From Stenocarpella maydis (taxonomy: Eukaryota > Ascomycota > Sordariomycetes > Diaporthales > Diaporthaceae): DNA of 64,000 nt. Location: the NCBI GenBank assembly GCA_002270565.1, contig NQMI01000011.1:280794-344793 (forward strand), given 5' to 3'. The first letter of the stretch is position 1. Each line of letters starts with the position of its first letter. The position numbers and the translations under genes are program-made. Under the pieces are notes generated by a model that was not told where the DNA came from, searched no databases, and saw only the letters and a program-made list of their open reading frames with translations. Shown piece after piece: positions 12,201 to 22,399 of the stretch.

Positions 12201-12480
12201 ATGAAAAAGCCTTACGAATTAGCAAATTATTAGTTGTAGAGAATGAATGCTTGAAACGCGTGCTTAACGAGCATGAATGATTACTAACTGCCCTAGTGTG
12301 GTCAAATGCGTGCAGTAATGCTTAGTCGGCTTATACCGGTAGCTTTTTGAGTCACGGTATTCCACTTCATAAATATGACCATTCACGTTGGACATTCTTC
12401 AAACATAAGCTGACGTGTTTCTTTTAAAGTTGGCTCAAATTTGTCTTTTTTAGCCGCGTCTTTTACCAAGTTTATGGTTT
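9221..12480. repeat. AT-rich, RIP-like block without genes
   Basis: Nearly pure A/T sequence with no ORF of note on either strand, typical of a mutated transposon. Two small islands keep normal composition: about 9960-10200, with a CACGTG palindrome, a TATA-like ctattataaaatccc at about 10071 and a CT-rich leader, which looks like a promoter or element end; and about 11990-12130, with a second CACGTGACC. The original element cannot be identified by eye. Between 12130 and 12480 composition rises toward the regulator gene. Confidence 0.6.
10039..10052. promoter_or_regulatory. Perfect 14-bp palindrome with a CACGTG core
   Basis: The sequence CGGTCACGTGACCG reads the same on both strands and carries an E-box of the kind bound by bHLH proteins. 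It is followed about 20 bases later by a TATA-like element and a CT-rich leader, so it looks like a promoter that survived inside the AT-rich block. Function is inference. Confidence 0.35.
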
Positions 12481-12619
12481 TTTTGTGAGAACATTAGAAT
12501 CCTGCGAGTACCGGAATCGCCGTGGAGTTTGCCATCCATTCCATCAAGTGCCACCCCGTAAAGTCGTCACTTTCCCGCCACATGCCAGGCGGCTGGTCGG
12601 GGCAAGCCCAGTGAGGGAG

Positions 12620-13969
12620 ATGGAACCATCAGCGCCGGAAAATGGCGCCAGGAGAAAACAAGCTCCGGACACAAGGGATCTGTCGCTTACCCTCCCTCCC
12701 TTGGCATCCCCTCCAACGCCACCTGGAAGCACCGTCATGTCGTCGTTAGCTTCTCACCCGGCGCCTCCGCTCCTTATCTCGTCCTTTTCAACATCCAAAA
12801 GATCCGCCTGCGACCGATGCCGTGCCCAAAAGCTCCGCTGTCCAGCACGAGAGGAACTTTCGCAACCATGTAGCCGATGCCGCCGCCAGGGCCGGGAATG
12901 TGTAATCAGCTACACGCAGCCTTTGGGGCAACAGACGAAACAAAACACGCACACAGTTGCACCAGGCTCTATCAGTTCAGAGCTCACTCAAGCATCAGGC
13001 ACCAATACAAGACTATCCGAGGAAGATCCGGACACAACTAAAATCCCGGGATCGGCGGTGAGCAGCGCGATGTCCAGCTCATGGGACTGGGCCCCTTCAT
13101 ATGGACAGGTTCAGAGCAGCTTGGACGGGACCATGTTGGAAGAAATGGGCAGCATTTTCGATGGTACAGATCACAATGAATCAATGTCCTCTTGTGAGGC
13201 ACTACTCCCATCCAGCAGAAGTATGGGGCTTCAGTTGGGAAACCCACAATCTGCACGACTGTCTCCTAATCGGGACTCATTCAGTTTGAATGAATGCACT
13301 GCCAGTGGCTGGGTCCAATCCAAGACTGAGTGCGACCAGCGCCTCACCGCACTCAACTATGAGCTCTCCAAGCAAATATCTGCGTGTAGTAACGGCTTTT
13401 GGGTTTCCATTCACAGAAGTCGAAAAAGATCCATCGACAGTCTTTCGGGCGTGGATGACGACGGAAGCACGAACCACTTCGGCGACGCCTTGCAGGGAAT
13501 GTCGCAGCTGGTGGCTATAACCCAGTCTTATGAGTCGAAACCTTCCACCATCGTGACTCTTCATCTTTTGACTGCCTATCTGCAAATGGTGACGCTCTGC
13601 AAGCAGCTCATGGCACGGCTCCTCCAGCAAATCAAGGGTGGCTCGACGCCACCAGGAACTGAGGAAATACAGGCACTCCCTGGGCTTCAGCTTGCGGGCG
13701 TTGTTGTCCACCAAACAGACCTGCAGGCCAAAATCTTCTTGCAGGCGATTCTGCATTACTTTGAGGCTCTAGAGAAGAGATTGGGGCTTCCTCAGCATCT
13801 TTGCGTGGCTGGAACTGGTGAAGTACGGCAAGGATTGCTATGCGGCGGGCAGGCTCAATCTCTCATCTCGGGGTTTTTGGACAGTCCCTCTCCCACAGAG
13901 GGAGGCTTGGATAACATTGTCTGGTTACGGGATACTATCCTGCAAATACGGAGACTACTACACAAGTAG
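12620..13969 (+). CDS. Zn2Cys6 transcription factor of the AflR type
   Basis: Likely pathway-specific activator, nuclear. Starting at the ATG at 12620 the single-exon protein has 449 residues; an in-frame ATG at 12737 would give 410. The open frame continues upstream to 12485 without an ATG. The binuclear zinc cluster has Cys at 64, 67, 74, 84, 87 and 94 (C-x2-C-x6-C-x9-C-x2-C-x6-C), preceded by a Pro/Ser-rich N-terminus as in AflR. The C-terminal third contains YESKPSTIVTLHLLTAYLQM and repeated Leu-rich helices, resembling the aflatoxin-regulatory domain. It lies between the redox genes at 0.4-8.8 kb and the P450 at 32.7 kb, separated from each by AT-rich blocks, which suggests it controls one dispersed cluster. 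No stop or frameshift is seen, so the gene escaped the mutation around it. Confidence 0.88.
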   Translation: MEPSAPENGARRKQAPDTRDLSLTLPPLASPPTPPGSTVMSSLASHPAPPLLISSFSTSKRSACDRCRAQKLRCPAREELSQPCSRCRRQGRECVISYTQPLGQQTKQNTHTVAPGSISSELTQASGTNTRLSEEDPDTTKIPGSAVSSAMSSSWDWAPSYGQVQSSLDGTMLEEMGSIFDGTDHNESMSSCEALLPSSRSMGLQLGNPQSARLSPNRDSFSLNECTASGWVQSKTECDQRLTALNYELSKQISACSNGFWVSIHRSRKRSIDSLSGVDDDGSTNHFGDALQGMSQLVAITQSYESKPSTIVTLHLLTAYLQMVTLCKQLMARLLQQIKGGSTPPGTEEIQALPGLQLAGVVVHQTDLQAKIFLQAILHYFEALEKRLGLPQHLCVAGTGEVRQGLLCGGQAQSLISGFLDSPSPTEGGLDNIVWLRDTILQIRRLLHK

Positions 13970-14099
13970 ACTCTTGACTTTTAACTATTTTATCCCGGGA
14001 ATGTCACTCTCCGTCATCATCTCGAGGTATCGCGAAGGCGACATAAGAAGGAGTTGGGGATTATAGAACGTATCTAACTTTATCTATAGCGTGAATAAA

Positions 14100-15440
14100 T
14101 TTTATTCATTATACAAGAGCGTAACTTACCAGGAACTAGCAGGGTTCCAGGAAGTGGCAAGCTCATTTTCCATATAACAAACGTGTATATATACCCTACT
14201 AAAACCCTTAAACTAAGCCTAAAATGGATATAAATTTTAAGGTAGCTTAAATTTCATATACTTTAATTACATGGTTTTTTAAATAAGATATACTAACAAA
14301 ATGAAATTATAATGAGTTAAAATTAAACTTCTTAAATAATTAAGTAAAAGTAATTTAAGCAATCTTAAAAGACAAACCTATAGCTTATTTATATGGTTAC
14401 AATTAAACCTTAAAATTTCATTTATTTTAGGTCTAATATAAGGGTTTTAATAAGATATATAAGGATGTTTTTAATCTAAGAAAGTAAGGTAGCTACTTTA
14501 TAATCCTAGCTATTTTCTAGTACCCTATATTACATATTCTTTATAAATTTATTAATTACCGTGCGAATTTATAGTTTACTAGTAAGTAAGACATATTAGG
14601 AAGTAGGATAGTTTTATAATATCTACTAAATTCTGCCAACCCTACCACCCCCCTAGGGCTAGATTATTAGTAAAGGCTAATGCTATTTAGTGCTAACTGC
14701 ACTTAATTGGTTATTTCGAATTGATTTTGTTGATTTAGAGATATTAGTAGGGCTATAGTGCTAATCTTTAGTTGCAAAAATATACTTTATACCAAATAAT
14801 GCTAACTCTGCCCTTAAAATTACAGTCTGCTGCAGACTATTATTAGATATATATTAGTAATACTTGATGTTAATTACGTTAAATCTATTATAATATAGTA
14901 AGAATCTAATCCCTTAAACCCTTCTTTCTCTTTCATATATATTCTTATATTATACCTAGTTTTACTATAGTTGATATAATATCTTTTGCTTAATCTATTA
15001 TGATCTACCTCCTTAGTATTATTCCTAAATTTATTAATAAGCTATTTTTCCTTTTCCTTTTTTTAAATTATAATCTAAAATTCCTTAATAGTAAGTACTT
15101 CTTTTAGCTATATTTAGGTTCTTTTAGCCTTTTAATATTTAGTAAGTACTATATTAGCCTTCTTAAAGTAAATAAAATCTAAGTCCTAGGGTATAATTCT
15201 TGGTCCCTTAAATATAGCCTTAATATTATCCTCTACAAAATTCTTATTATAAGCTACCTTAAATATAATAAAGAACTTAAATTTAATAATATTATCAATA
15301 CAGGCTTAGATAAAATTTCCAATTTCCTTATTATATATATATTTTAAAGGCAAATATAATATAATATTTAATAGCTAGATTAAGAAGAGTATAATAATAT
15401 ATAAATAGTAATAATCTTATTCTCCTTATAATATTAGTTG
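14100..15440. repeat. RIP-damaged dispersed repeat, related to 59.2-60.4 kb
   Basis: AT-rich sequence with no ORF. Several words recur in the same order at 59.2-60.4 kb, in diverged form: caggaactagc followed by a gaagt word, gtttactagtaagta with a catatta word, a ctaggg-type CT-rich patch, and tgctaac followed by acttaatt. This shows a repeat family present twice in the window. No coding remnant or terminal structure could be read, so the type of element is unknown. Confidence 0.5.
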
Positions 15441-15529
15441 AACTTAGTTAATATATTGTGTGGATAGCTTCTCTGAAGCTCACAAGAGCCATTCTTTGAG
15501 AATAAATAAAAAGAATAAAAATAAAAGAC

Positions 15530-15680
15530 TTGGTTCCAGCAGGAATCGAACCCTGTCCCTGCTGTCTGGGGCGGCAACGTCTCGCGCGAGCAAGCGAGCG
15601 GAGCGAGTTGAGTGAGGGCGAGCTGCCACCGCCAGGGACAGCTTTTTTGGCACTACGGGGAATCGAAGTAGGAGCTTACG
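15530..15680. other. GC-rich palindromic island in AT-rich DNA
   Basis: A 150-base island of normal GC sits alone in AT-rich sequence. It contains the inverted pair CTGTCCCTG (about 15554) and CAGGGACAG (about 15634), several CGAGCG/CGCTCG-like words, and on the minus strand GGTTCGATTCC, identical to a tRNA T-arm (B-box) consensus. The rest does not fold into a full tRNA: no A-box or acceptor pairing is found. A tRNA-derived SINE end or a hairpin end of a transposon are possible readings. Confidence 0.35.
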
Positions 15681-15821
15681 AGCAAGTGGGTATTTATAGA
15701 ATTACTACACATTTAGTATATAATTATACTATAAGGTACACAACTTAATACACTTGCACTATAATTGACTACATATATACCTTCTATTTTCCTCTTTACT
15801 TCTTTCTTTATTTCTTCCTTA

Positions 15822-15894
15822 CTCATTTATTTATTTCTTTATTTATTTATTTATTTATTTATTTCTTTATTTATTTATTTATTTATTTATTTCT

Positions 15895-15949
<55 letters not shown>

Positions 15950-16008
15950 TTAATTTATTCATTTATTTATTTCTTTATTTCTTTATTTCTCTATTTCTTT
16001 ATTTATTT
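15822..16008. repeat. TTTA tetranucleotide microsatellite
   Basis: About 185 bases of tandem ATTT/TTTA units, interrupted by a few TTTC units. The open frame across it (Leu-Phe-Ile-Tyr repeats) is a by-product and not a gene. Confidence 0.95.
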
Positions 16009-16189
16009 AAGGAATTATAACTTTAGTAAGTAGGTAGGTCAGTCTTATTAATGAGGTTTGTTATGATTACACCAAACCTTTATGGGGTTCAGTAGGTAAC
16101 TTGTAAGGTTTATGTTATCACAGCGGTGCAGAGGCAGCATGTGACTTAGTTGCAGTATATAAAGATACTATTTATGAAGAGAGTATGAT

Positions 16190-16550
16190 TAGAAGCTATA
16201 AGGCTATGCAGTTGGTAGAACTAAATACTTAGATTAACGACTAAAGAGTCTGTTTTATAAAAGCTGTCTACTATAGTGATAACTATATCCTTATATATTT
16301 TGACTCTTTAGTAGATATATTCGATATATTATATTCTAATATACTCATAAATATATTAGATATATTATAATCTAATATACTCATAAATATATTAAATATA
16401 TTATAATCCAATATATCTATCTAAGGGATGGTGGCTTTTAACCCTAACTCTATCCTGGTGCATCCTATATCTTATCCCTATAGGGTTATATTATAGCAGT
16501 TAGTCTTAGTTACTCTAGATCCTAGGTTACTATTGTGTTAGTTTATAGTA
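16190..16550 (-). repeat. Degenerate LTR of the first gypsy-type copy
   Basis: This stretch lines up with parts of the LTRs at 20679-21144 and 31649-32115: gctataaggctat, ctaaatactta with gattaa, aaagagtctgttttataaaagct, then aaccctaactct and the terminal gtttatagtattatctccc. In the middle it carries its own 36-bp tandem repeat (16323-16417, about 2.6 units). It lies on the 3' side of the minus-strand pol relic, so it would be that copy's 3' LTR. Its ends are not exact. Confidence 0.55.
16323..16417. repeat. 36-bp tandem repeat, about 2.6 copies
   Basis: Units begin at 16323, 16359 and 16395 and share gatatattataatctaat plus atactcataaatatatta with one or two differences. They sit in the middle of the LTR relic and are absent from the other two LTRs in the window, so they are a private expansion. 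Confidence 0.85.
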
Positions 16551-16639
16551 TTATCTCCCTTCTTATCTTTTTATCGTTAAAAGTAGTTTGTAAGTCTCCT
16601 TTCATTATTTGTACTTGCCATTATACCTTTTTAATTCAT

Positions 16640-17290
16640 TATGTCTGGTAGGGTTACTAAATCTTAGGGTTTAAAATTAAAAAAGACTGTTAATTATAAC
16701 TTACTTTTATCAACTATTCTCTAGAACGCTATACTTATACTATCTTATTCGTTTTATAAGAGTTGTAGTATTTCATTTTATTAGGTTTTACTATAACATT
16801 CTAGCTAATATACTAAATATATTTATCCAAGTTGTTCTTATTATAATATCTAAGGCATTGGGCCTATTGAGCTTTATAATATCACTAAGTAATATTAGAA
16901 GTTAGAAGATAAGCTCCTAACTGTAGAGGAGAAGGTTCTTTATTTGTGGAAATAAAAGAAGATGTAGTATAAGAAGATAATGTATACTATATATTAGGGT
17001 ATTAATAATATAAAGAAGCTGGAGCGCGTAGACAAGGAGGAGGCTAAGGCTAAATAAAGAAGGATTACTAAGCAATCTGCTAAGGTTACGTATTATAACT
17101 CTATAGAGGAGGCTGGTGGAATGGTGGTATAGGAGGTATGGTTGCGTTTTAAGGGTGAGGTAGGTGTTTTTGATTGGAGTATAATGGTGAATGAGAATAC
17201 TAATTGGTTAAAGCCGCTAGATATTAGTAATAAAGGAAATATGCCTATAGGTGGCTTATCTGGTGTTTAAAGTTCTAGTTGGTTGAGTTT
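16640..17290 (+). pseudogene. Plus-strand ORF relic inside gypsy copy 1, antisense to pol
   Basis: Between the integrase end and the 3' LTR, the plus strand starts at an ATG at 16640 (MSGRVTKS) and gives a mostly continuous frame broken by TAG/TAA stops. Readable pieces include Lys/Glu-rich helices (KKLERVDKEEAKAK), an EEAGGMVV segment, and a Trp-containing tail (GVFDWSIM then MPIGGLSGV). The same order appears at 21240-21890. Retroelement-linked fungal proteins with a Cys-rich start, a coiled coil and an F-D-W-S tail are known to me in general, but no name is established here. Pol runs on the other strand. Confidence 0.5.
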
Positions 17291-17299
17291 CTTGAGTTG

Positions 17300-20200
17300 T
17301 TTGGTAGGTTTAGTGGATTCTTATAGTTAGTTAAATAAGAGTATTCTATAGCGGATTAGGTATGGAATTATCTAAGTTTATTTTTATAGTGCGTTAGGTT
17401 TTTTCTAGTTCTTATATATTCTTACTTGAATTTTAGCCTTTCTATCCAATAAGGTACTTTATTATTCCTTACTATTATCTTGATTTTATAATTAATTTTA
17501 CTTTATATTCCTTATTATATTTATTAATAACCTTAATCTATATTCCAAGTTTTATATTCTAGGATGCTGATTCTAATAGTAAAATAGAGAAAACTGGGTA
17601 TTATCGTATTCTTTAAAGCAATAAAAGTTTATAATTAGTATCGAAAAGTTTCTCTAAAATTCTAAATGGGCTGATTTTCTTGTAGTTAAGTTTATTACTA
17701 TGCTACTTGGTTTTAATGTTTTATTATATAAGGTAGACTTTATCTTTTTTGTTAAGTATCAATCCCTTAATTCTTTTTTAGTTTATATATTTTATAATTC
17801 ATTTCTATATAAAAGAAAGTTCTTATTGAATATCTCTTTAGATTTATGTAATTTATATTACTTTTCATTTTACTAATTCTGCTAGTATAATATCTGATAG
17901 TAACTTAGAGTATACCTAAGGCTTATATTTATAGAGTGCAAAGAAAGGTAACTATTTAGTTATACTGGAGGTTACGCTATTATAGGTAAATTATGCTAGT
18001 AGTAGTCACATGACTTAGTTATCTTATAACTAGTTAATATAGTATTAAAAATATTATTTTATAATCTAATTAATTTATTCTATTTATTTATTTATATATA
18101 TATATATTATTATTATTAAGAGTTTATATTTTATTTTAAGTTGATGTATTAGTAAGTTCTTCAAGTTTAATATAAAGATCTCATCTTTATTTAATATAAT
18201 TTTATATAGTATTTTATATTTACTTATAATAATTTGCAACAATATATATACCAGTTCTTTTGCTATATTAGCTGCCTTATATATTATAAAGTATATATAC
18301 TTGCTTAGTCTATAAACTACTACTAGAATGTTATTATATAGTACTCTAGTCAATGGTTCTTATAAGAGGAGCAGCTTAATGATGAAGTTTAGACTAATAG
18401 ATGACTATATAGTTATAGGTACTGGTAGGGGCTTCAATAGTTTATATGCTGTATATCTGGAGGCCTTATTTTTATTATATAAGTTGCATTTACTAATAAT
18501 GTTCTGAGCTTTTTCTCTAAGGTTAGGAATGTAGTAGTTTTATTAGATCCTTTTAGTAGTTATTATAATTCCTTAATAGCTATATACTAATGCTTTATAT
18601 ATTTCTTAGATTAGCTTATCTTATTCCTTCAGATTTATAGGAGTCCTTTAGGTTTGGAAGTTAACTCTAATTATAGCATTAAGTTCTTGGTTGAGGATGA
18701 GGCTTCTATCTTCCTAAATTTCAAATATTATTTATTCTATAGGTGAATCTTTATGCTAATGATTAGGTTTCATATTAAATGCATCTACTCTAGCATGTTG
18801 AATTCTATTAATATAGATAACCTTAATGTTAAATTATAATAAGAACTCTATATATTTAGTTCATTATTTATTAAAAGTTTTAGTTATTATAATCGTTATA
18901 AGATTCTCATAATGTATATAGACCTTAATCTATTTCTTAACTATAATAAAGTAGTATTAATATTCCTAAAATACATATACTGTTACTATAAATTCCTTAC
19001 TTAATATAGTATACCTAATTTCTAGTTTATTAACTTTCTTGCTAAAGTTTATAATAATGTATATTCTGCGTTAGTTATCTCTCTAAGTAAGTTCTTTACC
19101 TATAGTATTATCTAAGGTATCTATATAAACTTTAAATTCTTTTCTATAGTTTGCTTTTTCTAGTATAGGGTCTTTTATAACTTTATCTTTAAGTATTTAG
19201 AAATCTTGTTATTTTATTTCTATTTCTTTAAATGTGAGGTCCTTCCTTATAGAATCTATAAGGGGTTTTATAATATTGCTATATTATATAATGAACTATG
19301 TATAAAAGTTAATATATCTAAGGAATGCTTTAATATCCTTAATATTAGTTAATATTGGTTACTCCTTACTTGTTTTAACTTTATCTTCTTATATCTTGAT
19401 TTTTCCTAGTTTAATTATATATCTAATTTAGTTAATCCTTCAAGAGTGTTATTTATATCTCTCTCGTTCTATAAGAAGGCTTGTATTTTAAAGCTTTTAT
19501 AGTACGTTCTTAATATATTCCCTATGATCTTTAAGCTTTTCCAGGAAGAGAATAATATTATTAAAGTAGGTAATAATAAAAATATTTAATTACTTATATA
19601 CGGTGTAACCAAATACTTTTAACATAAAGCCAGTATATTTGTTAATCTAAAGGGTATAATCATTATTTTATAATATCTATAGTATATCCTAAATTGTACC
19701 GTTTCCTCTTTTCCTTCTTTAATCTAAATAATGTTATATATATACTTTGAATTAAGTACTATGAACTATTTTATTGTTTTAAATTAATCTCTAAATTTTT
19801 AATAAGAGGAAGAGGATATTAGGTTTTAATTATAATACTATTAAGTTACTAAAAATTAATATATAGTTATAATTTATTATTCCTTTTGAGTATAAAGAGG
19901 ATTGACTATCCTACTGGTAATTATAATAGTTTAATAAATTCTTTCTTAAGGTTCTTATTAAGGAACTCCTTAAATATCTTAAGTTATTCATTATTAAATT
20001 TATACATAGGTTTAAACTATAGTATAGTTTCTAATTTTAAAGGTATCTTATAATCTCATTATATATATTATAATAATACCATATCAAGTTTCTCTTAAAA
20101 TAATCTTTTAAACTTATAATATTCTCTTAATATTTATACTAGTCTATTTGTATATATTTTCATTTTTTCTTCTTTTAAGTAGACGAGGTATTACTGTATC

Positions 20201-20525
20201 AATTGCTGGTGTGCAATATATTAACTGGTTGGTTGGAGCTTTTGATGGTTAGTTTGTAGTAAACCATTATTTTGCTTCCGGGAGTAATGATTTCTTAATT
20301 AATTTCGGCCTTTCTATAAGGTACTTAAGAGGTGTAATCCTTTTCTATTCGTTTTAAGCTAGGTCTCCAGCCTCCTTATAGAGATATTTATAGGTTTATT
20401 TAAGTGTATTATCTATTTACTATTTTTAGTAATATAACTCCTTCTCGCGCTATTAATTGCAACCTTCTTTTAGGGAATAGCATTATCCTAAAACATCTAG
20501 CTAGTAGTCTAATTAATTTAGAGAT
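17300..20525 (-). pseudogene. Ty3/gypsy pol relic, copy 1 (RT to integrase)
   Basis: Minus-strand retrotransposon polyprotein wrecked by stops. The longest open piece (18353-18084) reads as the integrase core: ILVVVYRLSKYIYF, then AANIAKELVYILLQIIISKY, then HQLKIKYKL, the order expected of gypsy integrases. Upstream, at 19568-19557, the reverse-transcriptase active site reads YFNN in the context IFIITYFNNIILF, instead of the YLDD/YVDD needed for catalysis. Both Asp to Asn changes are G to A on the coding strand, as RIP makes. Sequence homologous to copy 2 stops at about 20525, so gag and protease are missing from this copy. Confidence 0.75.
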
Positions 20526-20678
20526 TTATAGTATATAGTTATAGAAGTCCTCAGATTAGTTTATATTATACTATATTTATAATATTTAAACTTATAAAAG
20601 TAGTATATCTTTGCATTAAGATAAGTAAATACTTAGTCTTTATATTAATTATTTTATGTTTATATTTTACTTCTATAC

Positions 20679-21144
20679 TGTAATAATCATAGGGTTCCGA
20701 GTTACCTAAAGCCCAAGGAATCAAGGGTTTATATTCAGAATACATTACAAGGCAGTAATTAAGCAATATTCATTTAACTAACAATAATCACTAGCTATAA
20801 GGCTATCCAGTAGGTAAACTAAATACTTATATTAATAACCAAAGAGTCTATTCTACAAAAGCTATCTACTTATAATAATAACTATATTCTCATATATCCT
20901 AACTCTTCAGTACCATTAATAATGAACTGCTTAAGCCAGTAATAGCTTCATCAGTCCACCCCTGCAATCATCAGGCTCACCAACGGTCCTATCGGTCTAC
21001 CCCTATCTAATAGGTCCTCAACCCTAACCCTAATAGGGTAGCTCACTGCTAACTCAGGCGGGGCACCCTTTTAGGGGTGGTCCTGTAGCCTATAAGGGTT
21101 GCCTTCTACAGTAGTTATCAGCTAATAGGTATAAGTTTATAACA
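20679..21144 (-). repeat. LTR shared by gypsy copies 1 and 2
   Basis: A 466-bp repeat that starts TGTAATAATC and ends TTTATAACA, so it has TG...CA ends. It aligns over its full length with 31649-32115, including the words gggttccgagttacctaaag, ctaaccctaaccct-like text and ggcggggcacccttttaggg. It is less mutated than the internal region. By orientation it is the 3' LTR of copy 2 and occupies the 5' LTR position of copy 1. Confidence 0.85.
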
Positions 21145-21239
21145 TTATCTCCCCCCTTACTTCCTTTATCCTTAAAGGTGCTCTTATAAGTTTTTCACCT
21201 ATTCTTACGATTTTAATTACGCCTTCTTAATTAGTTATA

Positions 21240-21890
21240 TCTAATAAAGTTAAGGATTCCTAGGTTTCTAAAGCGTCTTATTATTCTAAGAAAACCAAAT
21301 AGAGCGAATCCTTATCTATTGCTATTTTTCCTTGAGGTTTGGTTATGCTAACTTATTTATCTTATATTACTATTAAAACGCGCTATATCACCTCTAAAGA
21401 GGATTCCTCTCGTTATTATAAGTGTATTTATAGGAAGTAGGAGTACTATAATACATATAGACTTATGCCTACCGAAATACAAAAGATTACTAAGATGTAT
21501 TCCTAAACTAAGAATAAACTAAATATAGCTAAAGAGTAGGCGATACTAGCAAATATGAAGATCAGTTATCTATAGAAACAGCCTCACTTATAGACTAAGA
21601 AGACAGCGCGTATAGTATACTATAATATTAAAATAATTAATGAGTTGGATCATATAAAGAAGAAGGAGGCCAAGGCCAAGCATACATGGATTGCTAAGCA
21701 ATCTACCAAGGTTGCTCATTAGAGTTCTACAGGGGAGGCTGGGGAGATAATAATATAAGAGGTTTTATTACATTCTAAAGGTAATATTAGTATTTCAATT
21801 AAAGTTTTCTAATAAATAAGGGCATTAGTTAGTCCGAAATTATAAGTACTAATAACAATAAAGGTATGCCTATAGGTGGCCCATCTAGTT
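21240..21890 (+). pseudogene. Plus-strand ORF relic inside gypsy copy 2, antisense to pol
   Basis: Homologue of the relic at 16640-17290, at the same place between the integrase end and 3' LTR. Readable parts: SSRYYKCIYRK (a Cys-poor remnant of a probable Cys-rich head), TEIQKITKMYS, a long charged helix (TKNKLNIAKE, KKKEAKAKHTWIAKQSTKV), then EEAGE-type and MPIGGPSS tail segments. Stops are mostly TAG, at sites where sense codons would be CAG. Two independent copies preserving the same frame order argue that this was once a real gene of the element. Confidence 0.5.
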
Positions 21891-22399
21891 ATTAATTTAT
21901 TTCCTAGGAATTGATTTTCAAATGTATAATTTTAACTAATTATAATTATAATTATTTTCTAGGTTTACTAATTATATTACATTTCTTACTATTTCATTTT
22001 GCTATGACTAGTAGTCACTAGGGTGGTGTAGCGCTAGTACTAGTATTCTTTTGAGTATTTCTTAAATATCACCAATATTCAAATCCTAATTTACAAAGAG
22101 TAGCTAGTAACTATAGTTCCTGGAGTGCGTTTTACTAGTAATTATAAAGTCCTAGAGTAATTTAATTAATTATCAGGAAACCCCAAGGTAGCCCGACTGG
22201 TAACCCTAGGGTTAAGGAGTATAAGTTACCTCTTAATCTACCTAATTACCATCCTAATTAGTTATTATTTTATTTTACTAGAGTTCATTATATATAGGTT
22301 TCATTATAGCATTAGTTTAGTCATAATACTTAGTTAGTTATGCTTAAATTTAGGTTTAGCCTGCTTGCTAGCTTTAGGGTATTAGTTTGTAATAGTTTT

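Noticed and set aside
15530..15600. tRNA gene on the minus strand (GGTTCGATTCC)
   Set aside because: No A-box, no anticodon arm and no acceptor-stem pairing could be found.
15765..15953. 62-codon ORF with Leu-Phe-Ile-Tyr repeats
   Set aside because: Translation of the TTTA microsatellite, not a gene.
16323..16417. 36-bp repeats as a CRISPR array
   Set aside because: Units are directly adjacent with no spacers and lie in an LTR relic of a fungal genome.
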